From: Paenibacillus silvae
GTDB taxonomy: Bacteria > Bacillota > Bacilli > Paenibacillales > Paenibacillaceae
Assembly (NCBI RefSeq): GCF_014639235.1
Contig: NZ_BMFU01000020.1
Span: forward strand, 1-63,911
DNA length: 63,911 bases
Direction: 5' to 3'
The notes below the pieces were generated by a model. That model searched no databases. It was not told the origin of the DNA and worked only from the letters and a program-made list of their open reading frames with translations. The position numbers and the translations under genes were made by a program. Shown here one piece after another: positions 1 through 7,553 of the stretch (within the stretch, counting starts at the first letter, position 1; every line of letters starts with the position of its first letter).

Positions 1-87
1 CAAGCTTTCCGTCAACTCCGCTCGACTTGCATGTATTAGGCATGCCGCCAGCGTTCGTCCTGAGCCAGGATCAAACTCTCCAATAAA
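1..87 (-). rRNA. 16S ribosomal RNA, 5' end (partial)
   Basis: Read on the minus strand, the sequence contains the universal 16S start 'agagtttgatcctggctcag' followed by 'gacgaacgctggcggcatgc'. The gene runs off the left edge, so only about 87 nt of the 5' end are present. The exact mature 5' end near 87 is an estimate. This is the first gene of the rRNA operon that lies downstream of the protein genes in this window. The sequence is typical of Paenibacillaceae. Confidence 0.97.
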
Positions 88-225
88 GTATTGAAAAGAG
101 CGATTAGCTCATTTTGAATCTGACGAGATTGTTAATCTCATTGTTGTTCCAGTTTTCATACAGCCAGATGCTTGCACCAAAAACCTTCACGTTCATTCTG
201 CAAGCAGAATGATTACTCACTCGTT

Positions 226-244
226 GTTCAGTTTTCAAAGATCA
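226..244 (-). promoter_or_regulatory. rRNA operon boxA-like antitermination element
   Basis: Minus-strand 'tgatctttgaaaactgaac' lies in the leader between the rrn promoters and the 16S start. Firmicute rRNA leaders carry this element, which is thought to load the NusB/NusE antitermination complex. Position and wording fit; function is inferred from the family. Confidence 0.7.
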
Positions 245-303
245 AAATTCCAATTTAATGTGTTGTTTTTTCATCTCGTCGTCGTTTCAGCGGCGACTTT
301 TAT

Positions 304-332
304 AATGTACCACACTCACATTATCTTTGCAA
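304..332 (-). promoter_or_regulatory. rRNA operon promoter P2
   Basis: On the minus strand TTGCAA (332-327) and TACATT (309-304) are separated by 17 bp. It is the promoter nearer to the 16S gene, about 215 bp upstream of it. An A/T-rich stretch lies just upstream, as usual for strong rRNA promoters. Confidence 0.75.
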
Positions 333-415
333 GCTTTTTTTTTGATAACTTTCAAACCCAGATATCAAAACAGCTTGATTTAGTGACCAGCTCCTTAAAA
401 AAAGGAACGAAAGTT

Positions 416-444
416 AATTTACCATATCATAATAGAAAGGTCAA
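416..444 (-). promoter_or_regulatory. rRNA operon promoter P1
   Basis: On the minus strand TTGACC (444-439) and TAAATT (421-416) are separated by 17 bp. With P2 it forms the tandem promoter arrangement common in rRNA operons of bacilli. The remaining sequence from 445 to 610 holds no other feature I can support. Confidence 0.7.
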
Positions 445-610
445 CCCTATTTCGACAAAAACGTTGATTCTTTTTAGTTTAATTGCGTTACACTCCTTCT
501 AATTCATGAACTGAATGAGAGGTGTGAGCTCTATATAGATTGCCCCACCTCTTATCACGCAGATCGGACATATTCTTAGTTTTGAACCGGATTATATTTT
601 CAGCCTTACT

Positions 611-841
611 TCACGGCCTGGACTTCTTCAACTCCCCACCTCTTGCATATTTGGATAACTCTTTAGGCGGGGCAAACCGTGCATACATGCGGAATACCGT
701 CTTGTACCGACTAGCGATAGCATGTTTTATCTCCTGGTCAAGACGATGATCACTTAGATCGAACAGCATTTCATCCAATTCTTTGCGTAATACATAGTCC
801 AGCTCTTTGCATTCCTTCTCGTTAAATAGCATACCCAGCAT
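611..841 (-). CDS. Small hypothetical protein, 76 aa
   Basis: I do not recognise a named family. The start ATG has a good ribosome binding site (AAGGAGA, 7 nt upstream), which supports a real gene. The protein is soluble and charged. Residues 1-60 look mostly helical (LFNEKECKELDYVLRKELDE), with an R-Y-K-T-V-F-R-M-Y-A-R-F segment near residues 44-55 and a basic tail. It is the last protein gene before the rRNA promoters and reads in the same direction. No signal peptide or membrane segment is seen. Similar short proteins occur in Paenibacillus from memory, unverified. Confidence 0.7.
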   Translation of the reverse strand: MLGMLFNEKECKELDYVLRKELDEMLFDLSDHRLDQEIKHAIASRYKTVFRMYARFAPPKELSKYARGGELKKSRP

Positions 842-1007
842 TAAGAGTTCTCCTTTTTGTGCATATCATCTATAGTCACACCCGCGTTTTTCAGCAACAT
901 GATTCGTTAATAAGCCCTCGATCTCCTGATTGCTGAAACCCGTTTTATTGTTATGGTCAACTTTCTGGGAAATTATGAATGCTGGTATCATAATTTTCAC
1001 AAAACAT

Positions 1008-1625
1008 TTATCCTCTTACAAGCGCATAGGTAAGTGTGCTTTCGATAATTGCGGCAATGAAAAGCAGGATGACTACCCAGAAGCTTGCCGTTAACGTCGT
1101 TTTCACAAACTCCCTCCAACGTGTCCCGATCAACGCTCTCTTTTCTCCCCCTAATTGGGCAAGACTGCTTATTGTTAAACCGCCAAACTTTAATCCAAAC
1201 GCACATGCGATGATAATTACCGGGATCTCGATGATTCCGTGAGGAAGCAACCCTTTAATAACGATATCGAAAAAACTTGCGCCATTATTCATCGTTGCAT
1301 GAACGACAAATCCCAGCACCATTCCGTTAATAAGCAAAAATATAATGGGTAAGATGCCGAAGAAAATGCCTGCGTAAATGACCAATACACTCTTGATGGC
1401 ATTGTTAAAAAAAATAAACAGGAAGAAGTTCCATTGCACATTTCCTCCTTGCTCCAACTGTTGACTCACCTGGCGTATTCCTTCAATCTGATTCAGCATC
1501 AGCTGCTCTAAGGGTCCTGTACTCACCCATCCAGCCCCGATTCCAACTGCAAACAGTAGGAAGGCCCAGATTAATGCTGTCCTTATTTGGCTCATGTCTC
1601 TCATGAATGCGCTGAATTTTAACAT
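1008..1625 (-). CDS. SpoIIM-like (stage II sporulation protein M family) membrane protein
   Basis: The 205-aa protein has about five hydrophobic segments (near residues 20-38, 70-95, 100-120, 135-160 and 180-200) and the features of the SpoIIM/DUF95 family, such as 'NNAIKS' before a membrane segment, a 'GMVLG' turn and 'LLPHGIIEIP'. In the SpoIIM-SpoIIP-SpoIID complex, SpoIIM supports septal peptidoglycan remodelling during engulfment; this copy may be a paralogue with another role. The start was set at the ATG behind AGGAGG (5 nt spacing); an upstream in-frame ATG at 1712 lacks a ribosome binding site. It is divergent from pdaB, suggesting a sporulation context. Confidence 0.8.
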   Translation of the reverse strand: MLKFSAFMRDMSQIRTALIWAFLLFAVGIGAGWVSTGPLEQLMLNQIEGIRQVSQQLEQGGNVQWNFFLFIFFNNAIKSVLVIYAGIFFGILPIIFLLINGMVLGFVVHATMNNGASFFDIVIKGLLPHGIIEIPVIIIACAFGLKFGGLTISSLAQLGGEKRALIGTRWREFVKTTLTASFWVVILLFIAAIIESTLTYALVRG

Positions 1626-1672
1626 AATAACCTCCTGGTTAACGAAATGATGGACAATCAATGATGTAAAAC

Positions 1673-1700
1673 GAATAACTGAGCCGTACGAGCATACATT
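1673..1700 (+). promoter_or_regulatory. Candidate sigma-E promoter of pdaB
   Basis: CATACATT (1693-1700) matches the sigma-E -10 consensus fully. GAATAAC (1673-1679) lies 13 bp upstream and carries the ATA core of the -35 element. PdaB is made in the mother cell under sigma-E in B. subtilis, so the site fits biology. The call is by eye. Confidence 0.55.
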
Positions 1701-1770
1701 GAAAACAAACAAGCATTTTCCTATCGAACAGAAACAAGCATTTTTTATTGGGAGAGGGGCGCTTAGCGAA

Positions 1771-2547
1771 ATGAACTCGTTCTATGTATTCAGCGGCAAA
1801 AAAATCAAACGTAACCTGATTGTGCTCGTTGCTGCCATCTTTGCAATCGGTATTATCTATCTGGAAAGTGGCAACGTGTCTGTATTTTCGGAGGAAGCTC
1901 CCTCCGCCGTCTACAGTGTTCCAACTGACAAGAAGGTCATTGCTCTTACCTTTGATATTAGCTGGGGTGATAAACGGACTGAGCCGATCCTGAAGGTGCT
2001 TCAGGAAAACAAAGTGCAGAAGGCCACCTTCTTCCTCTCTTCACCCTGGAGCAAAACCCACCCTGAGATTGTCACCGCCATCAAGGAGGCAGGATATGAG
2101 ATTGGCAGTCATGGCCACAGACATGAGAATTACAGCAGCTTGACCGAAGAACAAATACGCAAGGAAATTTCGACAGCTCACAGCATTTTAACAGATTTAA
2201 CGGGAAAAGAACCGAAATTGCTGCGTCTGCCTAATGGAGACTTTGACAAGCGCGTGCTCCAGGTTGCTAACAGCCTCAACTATCAGGTCGTGCAATGGGA
2301 TACCGACTCTATGGATTGGAAGAACCCAGGAGTACAAACGATTGTAGATCGCGTTGTCAGCAAAGCCCATCCGGGTGATATCGTGCTGCTGCACGCCAGC
2401 GACTCTTCGAAACAAACGCATGAAGCCCTGCCTGTCATCATTGATAAGTTAAAAAATCAGGGATATGAGTTTGTAACTGTATCGGAATTGCTGAACCACT
2501 CCAGTGTAGAGGGTAAAGAAGTCCGTGATCAAGCCAGCGGCCAATAG
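1771..2547 (+). CDS. pdaB: Sporulation polysaccharide deacetylase PdaB
   Basis: This 258-aa protein has an N-terminal membrane anchor (about residues 14-32: basic stretch, then hydrophobic) and a NodB-type deacetylase domain. Visible motifs are 'LTFDISWGD' (metal-binding aspartate in the variant form of the PdaB subfamily), 'SHGHRH' (metal histidines), 'RLPNGDFD' and 'ILLHASD'-like 'IVLLHASD'. In B. subtilis PdaB is needed to maintain spores late in sporulation, acting on spore peptidoglycan. The start at 1771 follows a purine-rich GGGAGAGGGG; an earlier in-frame ATG (1699) overlaps the candidate promoter and was not used. It is one of the few plus-strand genes. Confidence 0.9.
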   Translation: MNSFYVFSGKKIKRNLIVLVAAIFAIGIIYLESGNVSVFSEEAPSAVYSVPTDKKVIALTFDISWGDKRTEPILKVLQENKVQKATFFLSSPWSKTHPEIVTAIKEAGYEIGSHGHRHENYSSLTEEQIRKEISTAHSILTDLTGKEPKLLRLPNGDFDKRVLQVANSLNYQVVQWDTDSMDWKNPGVQTIVDRVVSKAHPGDIVLLHASDSSKQTHEALPVIIDKLKNQGYEFVTVSELLNHSSVEGKEVRDQASGQ

Positions 2548-2572
2548 CCTGCAACAAACAAGTAGAAAGTTG

Positions 2573-2599
2573 AAAAGAGCTAACATGGTTAGCTCTTTT
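2573..2599. terminator. Bidirectional terminator between pdaB and kbaA
   Basis: AAAAGAGCTA and TAGCTCTTTT form a 10-bp stem around a 7-nt loop. With T-runs on either strand, it can serve both convergent genes. Confidence 0.7.
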
Positions 2600-2663
2600 G
2601 GTGTTTATTTTTAAAAGATGACGCCTTATCCGTATTGACGCTTCTAGTGAAGCGTGCTTCTTC

Positions 2664-3296
2664 TTATGCCCTGCTCTCCTTGATGGACTTGCCTGCAGGC
2701 TCAGCCGATCGCTCTTCTGAATTATCGACCAGTTTGTGCAAAATCAGCATCTGGTATGCATTACATAACAACAAAGGGAGCACAATAAAGATCGTCGCCG
2801 CGTTGACATCAATACGCAATACACCGATCGTCTCCACAGCAGTAACGGCTATCATAAAAAAAAGCGTGGGTACCAGCGCAGAGATATGTGTTTGCTTAAC
2901 TTTCACGTAAGCGGTAACAACTGCGGCCGCCAAAATGAGCAGTCCGAGTACGATATCCGAGATGCGCTCCCGCTCACCACCGACAAAGAGACGTAAAAAC
3001 ATAACATCCAGCAGCGCAAGCACAGTCAGCACAATCTGAACAATCTGCCACCCGCGTTTTGGAAATACACCTTTCCCCATATAATTTAATATGAGATATG
3101 CAAAGAAACCCATTTGTGAATATACGCTAATCATCACTCCAGAGCCAAACAAAATCAGAAGATACAGCATAAAGTCAGCTATTCCGTTTGTTTTCTCCCC
3201 GTTTACCAGCATCATAATCAACCCCGTGGCTAACGCACCTGCAGCGCCAATCAGCAAGGCTGTCCAAAACAGGAAAAACCATCTACGCAAATTCAA
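2664..3296 (-). CDS. kbaA: KinB-signalling pathway activation protein KbaA
   Basis: This 210-aa integral membrane protein has six to seven hydrophobic segments and a soluble C-terminal tail rich in Ser/Glu/Lys. Sequence and position beside gerD match KbaA, which in B. subtilis is needed for activation of the KinB histidine kinase branch of the sporulation phosphorelay. Its biochemical action is unknown. It starts at TTG, 7 nt behind GGGGGTGG; no better ATG is available in frame. It is convergent with pdaB and divergent from gerD. Confidence 0.85.
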   Translation of the reverse strand: MNLRRWFFLFWTALLIGAAGALATGLIMMLVNGEKTNGIADFMLYLLILFGSGVMISVYSQMGFFAYLILNYMGKGVFPKRGWQIVQIVLTVLALLDVMFLRLFVGGERERISDIVLGLLILAAAVVTAYVKVKQTHISALVPTLFFMIAVTAVETIGVLRIDVNAATIFIVLPLLLCNAYQMLILHKLVDNSEERSAEPAGKSIKESRA

Positions 3297-3357
3297 ATGT
3301 TTTCCACCCCCGAGAGTTTATTTTACCAACCTTCACAGCAAAAAACCATCATTGCTC

Positions 3358-3388
3358 AACATATTTCCCCCTTTCCCATCACATACTA
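3358..3388 (+). promoter_or_regulatory. Candidate sigma-G promoter of gerD
   Basis: CATACTA (3382-3388) matches the forespore sigma-F/sigma-G -10 form, and AACATA (3358-3363) lies 18 bp upstream as a partial -35 match (consensus TGHATR). gerD is sigma-G dependent in B. subtilis. Confidence 0.5.
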
Positions 3389-3421
3389 CATCCAGTATCT
3401 ATTCAAGGAGGGATTGTACAC

Positions 3422-4171
3422 ATGAAACGGCCTATATGGCAGCTGTCCTGTGTGGTGCTCGGACTATCCGTCATGCTTGCCGGCTGCGGTTCAGATCAAA
3501 GTTCTTCGCCTCCTCAGGGCAGTTATAAAGAGATGAAAACGATGGTTGTTGATATTTTGAAAAGTGACGAAGGCAAAAAAGCTGTAGAAGAAGCTCTGAC
3601 GGGTCAAAGTTCCTCTGGCGGCGGTGGGGGTGGCAGCACAGAAGGAGGCGGAGGGTCCGGCGGTGGATCAGGAACAGTTGGGATGAAAATGTTAATGCCT
3701 ATGCAATCTTCGGAACAAATACGTATTGCCGTAAAAGATACCATCACCGCACCTGAATACCAGAAGGAATTCGAGAAAATTATGACGGATCCGCAATTCG
3801 CGGGTGAATTCGCCAAAGCGATCAACGCGCAAAGCAAGCAGCTCCATATGCAGTTGATCAAAGACCCCACATATCAGAAATCCATTGCGGACATTATGAA
3901 ATCACCTGAGGTGTCCAAGATGTTTATGGATATGACCAAAACTCCGGAATATCGCAAGCAGACGATGACCGTTATGCAGGAAGTGATGCAGAATCCATTG
4001 TTCCGTATGGAAGTGCTCACGCTGCTGAAAAAAGTTGTACAAGAAGAGCTGCAGCCTAAAACCGAAAGTGGTGGGGGGCAAAAGGGGCAGGAATCCGGTG
4101 GTCAGGACAGTGGAGATGGTGGCAGTGGTGATTCCGGAGGCGGCGGCTCCAGTGGTGGAAGCGGCTCATAA
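3422..4171 (+). CDS. gerD: Spore germination lipoprotein GerD
   Basis: The 249-aa protein has a lipoprotein signal peptide with lipobox L-A-G-C (lipidated Cys22). A conserved helical GerD core follows: residues about 36-60, then about 95-210 after a linker. GerD sits in the spore inner membrane and clusters nutrient receptors into the germinosome, speeding germination. Two low-complexity arms stand out: a Gly/Ser-rich linker near residues 62-88 and a Gly/Ser/Gln tail from about 218 to the end. The start follows AAGGAGGG with good spacing. It has its own candidate sigma-G promoter and ends at a bidirectional terminator. Confidence 0.92.
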   Translation: MKRPIWQLSCVVLGLSVMLAGCGSDQSSSPPQGSYKEMKTMVVDILKSDEGKKAVEEALTGQSSSGGGGGGSTEGGGGSGGGSGTVGMKMLMPMQSSEQIRIAVKDTITAPEYQKEFEKIMTDPQFAGEFAKAINAQSKQLHMQLIKDPTYQKSIADIMKSPEVSKMFMDMTKTPEYRKQTMTVMQEVMQNPLFRMEVLTLLKKVVQEELQPKTESGGGQKGQESGGQDSGDGGSGDSGGGGSSGGSGS

Positions 4172-4223
4172 GATGCATTCTATGGCTTCGTCAAGCCATC
4201 CAACGATGCCATTTGAAGATAAT

Positions 4224-4257
4224 AAGCCTGCATCCCCTCTAAAGGACGCAGGCTTTT
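4224..4257. terminator. Bidirectional terminator between gerD and mrp/salA
   Basis: AAGCCTGC pairs with GCAGGCTT across a 18-nt loop. A T-rich run follows on the plus strand (TTTTGTC), and the hairpin lies between two convergent genes. Confidence 0.75.
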
Positions 4258-4270
4258 GTCTGTGCTCACA

Positions 4271-5374
4271 TTAAAATTTGGATTCAATGTTACGGGCAAC
4301 CTCATCATAAATCGCGCCAATGGGTGTTTCTGACTTGTATACAGAAGGTGAGAAATCCGGCTCGGAAGGATGGTTATCCGGTGCACCCAATGGAATCTGG
4401 GCAAGCAGCACGGTATGCAGACTCTCGGCCAGCCGTCCACCGCCACCGCGTCCAAAGACATAATCCTTCTCTCCGCAGCTGCCACATTCGTAATACGCCA
4501 TATTCTCCACAACACCAAGCAGCTCATGTTCCGTCTGAATCGCCATCGCCCCAGCTCGCGCTGCAACAAAGGCTGCTGTAGCATGCGGAGTTGTCACGAT
4601 AATTTCTTTACTCTGCGGCAGCATCTGATGTACATCAAGAGCTACATCGCCTGTTCCTGGTGGCAAATCCAGCAGCATATAGTCCAGTTCTCCCCATTGT
4701 ACATCGGTGAAAAACTGACGCAGCATACGGCCGAGCATCGGCCCGCGCCAGATGACAGGGTTATTTTCCCGAATGAAAAAACCCATCGACATGACTTTGA
4801 CACCAAAACGCTCCACCGGCTGAATGACGCCGTCTTCAACCACCGGGTACTCCTCAATGCCCATCATATCAGGCACACTGAACCCGTAAATGTCGGCATC
4901 AATGAGGCCAACCTTTTTCCCTTGACGAGCCAAGGCTGCAGCCAAATTAACAGTAACGGTGGATTTACCTACCCCGCCTTTACCACTCGCCACCGCAATA
5001 TAACGCACACCAGACTCGGGACTCAGCAACTCATGTCCATCCAGACCTGCTGCATGCCCTTTTACAAGCACTTCATCCTGTTCCTGAGCCTGATTATCGC
5101 CTTGTCCTGTATTCAGACTCTCACGATCATGCTCAGACGCTGCTCGTGTGCGAACGTGTACGTCCTTCACCCCATGCTGAGCAAGCAGATTGCGCGCAGC
5201 ATCTGTTAAAGCGGTTGCATCTTCCGGTCGATTCTCCAGAGTCACCATACTTAATGCCACATGATGCTCTTTCACCATAATGTCACGAATCCATCCCAGC
5301 TCCGTCAGGCTTTGTCCAATCTGCGGTTCCTGTAATGGCTGTAAAATTTCAAGTATCTGTTCTTTGGATAACAT
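4271..5374 (-). CDS. salA: Mrp/NBP35 family P-loop ATPase (SalA/ApbC)
   Basis: This 367-aa protein has an N-terminal MIP18/DUF59 domain (about 1-75), an acidic Gln/Glu linker (about 80-105) and an Mrp ATPase domain with the deviant P-loop GKGGVGKST at 131-139. A C-G-S-C pair near residue 296 matches the iron-sulfur carrier motif. Family members carry Fe-S clusters; B. subtilis SalA is also a regulator that represses scoC. Order cwlD-salA-gerD is the same as in B. subtilis. The ribosome binding site is GAGGTG, 7 nt from ATG. A TATAAT at 5431-5426 may be its -10 element, but no clear -35 is seen. Confidence 0.88.
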   Translation of the reverse strand: MLSKEQILEILQPLQEPQIGQSLTELGWIRDIMVKEHHVALSMVTLENRPEDATALTDAARNLLAQHGVKDVHVRTRAASEHDRESLNTGQGDNQAQEQDEVLVKGHAAGLDGHELLSPESGVRYIAVASGKGGVGKSTVTVNLAAALARQGKKVGLIDADIYGFSVPDMMGIEEYPVVEDGVIQPVERFGVKVMSMGFFIRENNPVIWRGPMLGRMLRQFFTDVQWGELDYMLLDLPPGTGDVALDVHQMLPQSKEIIVTTPHATAAFVAARAGAMAIQTEHELLGVVENMAYYECGSCGEKDYVFGRGGGGRLAESLHTVLLAQIPLGAPDNHPSEPDFSPSVYKSETPIGAIYDEVARNIESKF

Positions 5375-5452
5375 CAGACAGCACCTCGGTTTTATCTATT
5401 GGCATGTATTAGGTATGCTGTTCCAATTATAGCACTACCGATCTTCTTATGA

Positions 5453-6208
5453 CTAACTTTTCGGACGTTCTCCTGCGGAATACCTGAGAATCCCATTATA
5501 TATGGATGCCGCTACCTTACGTTGATACGTTTCATCGGCTAGCATACGCGCTTCCTGAGGATGTGACAAAAAGCCAACTTCCACGAGTGCTGACGGAATT
5601 TTCAGCGCCTGCAGCAGATAAACGGTATTCACCGTTTTGGCGATCCGGTCTGTATTTTCCAGATTACGAATCATTTCAGCCTGCAGCAAATTTGCGAGTC
5701 CTTCATTATCAGGATGATTGGGGGTGTAGAACACCTGTGCGCCGCTCCAGCGATTTGAAGGCACACTGTTCATATGAATGCTGATAAACAGATCTGCCTG
5801 CTTGTCTTCAATTCGCCGTACTCTTTGCTTGAGATCCTCCGTTTTGCGCTTGGAATACCCCCTTGTGCCTTCCTCTGCCAGGTCTTTATCTATCTCACGA
5901 GTCATCACGACAAGTGCACCAGCCTGCTGCAGATAGTCTCTCACATACAGCGCAATAGACAAGTTGATATCCTTCTCGATAACCCCTTGTCTGCTTACAG
6001 CACCTCCATCTGGTCCCCCATGTCCTGCATCGATGGCTATTACCTTGCCCGCCAAAGGCAGACTCCAGTAGCCCGACGTTTTGGCAGAAGGCATCTCATA
6101 CGAAACAACTGCCACAAACATGGCAAGCAAACACAGACTAAGCATAACCCTCTTTACTGTCTTTAATCTGATCCAGACCACCAGATGTTTCCCCATGTTT
6201 TTGCGCAT
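5453..6208 (-). CDS. cwlD: N-acetylmuramoyl-L-alanine amidase CwlD (sporulation)
   Basis: This 251-aa protein has an N-terminal hydrophobic anchor (about residues 19-38) and an Amidase_3 domain. Zinc and catalytic motifs are visible: 'DAGHGGPDGGA' (first His), Glu in 'VIEKDIN', 'SIHMNS' (His) and 'EVGFLSHPQE' (catalytic Glu). CwlD removes peptides from muramic acid in the spore cortex so that muramic-delta-lactam can form, the recognition mark for germination lytic enzymes. The start is set by GAGGTGG followed by a T-run and ATG. Transcription is likely mother-cell specific; see the promoter entry. Confidence 0.92.
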   Translation of the reverse strand: MRKNMGKHLVVWIRLKTVKRVMLSLCLLAMFVAVVSYEMPSAKTSGYWSLPLAGKVIAIDAGHGGPDGGAVSRQGVIEKDINLSIALYVRDYLQQAGALVVMTREIDKDLAEEGTRGYSKRKTEDLKQRVRRIEDKQADLFISIHMNSVPSNRWSGAQVFYTPNHPDNEGLANLLQAEMIRNLENTDRIAKTVNTVYLLQALKIPSALVEVGFLSHPQEARMLADETYQRKVAASIYNGILRYSAGERPKS

Positions 6209-6245
6209 AAAAAAACCACCTCGTCCCTATAAATGACTCTAATCA

Positions 6246-6274
6246 TCTATATGGGACAAGATGGACAAATATAC
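6246..6274 (-). promoter_or_regulatory. Candidate sigma-E promoter of cwlD
   Basis: Minus-strand GTATATT (6274-6268), N14, CATATAGA (6253-6246) matches the sigma-E pattern of -35 and -10 elements. The -10 lies within a hairpin (about 6225-6258) and the -35 nearly touches the sat stop codon. Confidence 0.55.
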
Positions 6275-6276
6275 CC

Positions 6277-7446
6277 TTACGAATGGACTTGCTCTGCCAT
6301 ACCCTCAATCAGCACTTCAGCAACTTCAGGACGTGTGAATTCAGGAGGCGGACACTGACCATCACGCAGCAGTGCACGTACTTTGGTGCCCGACAGCGTC
6401 AGATGGTGTTCCTTGCCATGTGGACATGTTTTGCTGGAAGCCATGTTTCCACATTTCGTGCAGAAAAAGCTGTGCTCAAAGAACAGCGGTGTAATTCCGA
6501 GTTCTTCAGCTGTAAAGTTAGAGAAGATCTCCTGCGCTTCATAGGTGCCGTAGTAGTCACCTACACCCGCATGATCGCGACCAACGATAAAGTGGGTGCA
6601 GCCATAATTTTTACGTACCATCGCATGGAAAATCGCTTCCCGTGGTCCAGCATAACGCATCGCCGCCGGGAACACACCCAAAAACGCGCGATCCGCAGGA
6701 TAATAGTTCTCCAGCAGCACCAGATAACTTTTCATCCTTACATCAGCAGGTACATCATCAGACTTTGTTTCGCCGACCAGCGGATTCAGGAAGAGTGCAT
6801 CCACAATCTCCATCGCACTTTTCTGAATATACTCGTGCGCACGGTGCACAGGATTACGAGTTTGGAAACCAACAACCGTTTTCCAACCCTTCTCCTGAAA
6901 AATACTGCGTGTCTCTGCCGGGTCGTAATAGAAGTCTTCGAACTTTGCCGGCTTCGGTCGATTTAATACCTGTATAGGACCCCCCACATAGGTTGCAGGG
7001 CGCTCCAGCAGCTTTTTCACACCCGGATGCTCCGGATCATCGGTTTTGAATACACGACGCGCTTCCTCGCCCTGATCCACCTGATAGATGCTTTGAACTT
7101 CTAGCAAGCCGTATGTCACCCCATCCTCTTCACCAACAAGGGCTACGGTTTCTCCTTTGCGGAGAGCAGCCGCCTGTTGATCATCAACAGCAAGTGTAAT
7201 CGGTATGCTCCATACCGTACCATTGGCCAAACGCATCCGGGATACAACCGATTGATAATCCTCCTCGTTCATAAATCCTTCAAGCGGCGAGAAAGCACCT
7301 ACACCGATCAGGTCGAGGTCGGAAATCGTCCAGGTATTAATGCGCAGGGAGGTAAGGCTCTTGCTCTCCTGCAGTAAACGTTCACGTTCTTCTCCTTGTA
7401 CGACACGCTGCACCAGCGTACCTCCATGAGGCAGAATCGAAGTCAT
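6277..7446 (-). CDS. sat: Sulfate adenylyltransferase (ATP sulfurylase)
   Basis: This 389-aa enzyme makes adenosine 5'-phosphosulfate (APS) and pyrophosphate from ATP and sulfate, the first step of sulfate assimilation. Motifs visible are QTRNPVHRAHEY (QxRNP and the HxxH nucleotide motif) and GRDHAGVG. The C-terminal part holds a C-x2-C...C-x-H cluster (CTKCGNMASSKTCPHG) seen in the bacterial homo-oligomeric type and suggestive of zinc. Length is typical. It lies 107 bp downstream of cysH and is probably co-transcribed. No APS kinase domain is fused or adjacent. Confidence 0.95.
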   Translation of the reverse strand: MTSILPHGGTLVQRVVQGEERERLLQESKSLTSLRINTWTISDLDLIGVGAFSPLEGFMNEEDYQSVVSRMRLANGTVWSIPITLAVDDQQAAALRKGETVALVGEEDGVTYGLLEVQSIYQVDQGEEARRVFKTDDPEHPGVKKLLERPATYVGGPIQVLNRPKPAKFEDFYYDPAETRSIFQEKGWKTVVGFQTRNPVHRAHEYIQKSAMEIVDALFLNPLVGETKSDDVPADVRMKSYLVLLENYYPADRAFLGVFPAAMRYAGPREAIFHAMVRKNYGCTHFIVGRDHAGVGDYYGTYEAQEIFSNFTAEELGITPLFFEHSFFCTKCGNMASSKTCPHGKEHHLTLSGTKVRALLRDGQCPPPEFTRPEVAEVLIEGMAEQVHS

Positions 7447-7553
7447 CTTGTCAGCTCCTTATATATCCATTCGTTTATAGTGAGGCCATGCGCTTATTTT
7501 CCATTGCTGTAGGATACAGAAAACGTCGTTTACGTCATCCTATCCTTAGGACC

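Noticed and set aside
209..502. Plus-strand ORF of 97 codons over the rRNA promoters
   Set aside because: It runs opposite to the rRNA operon, covers P1, P2 and boxA, has low-complexity Phe-rich sequence and no ribosome binding site.
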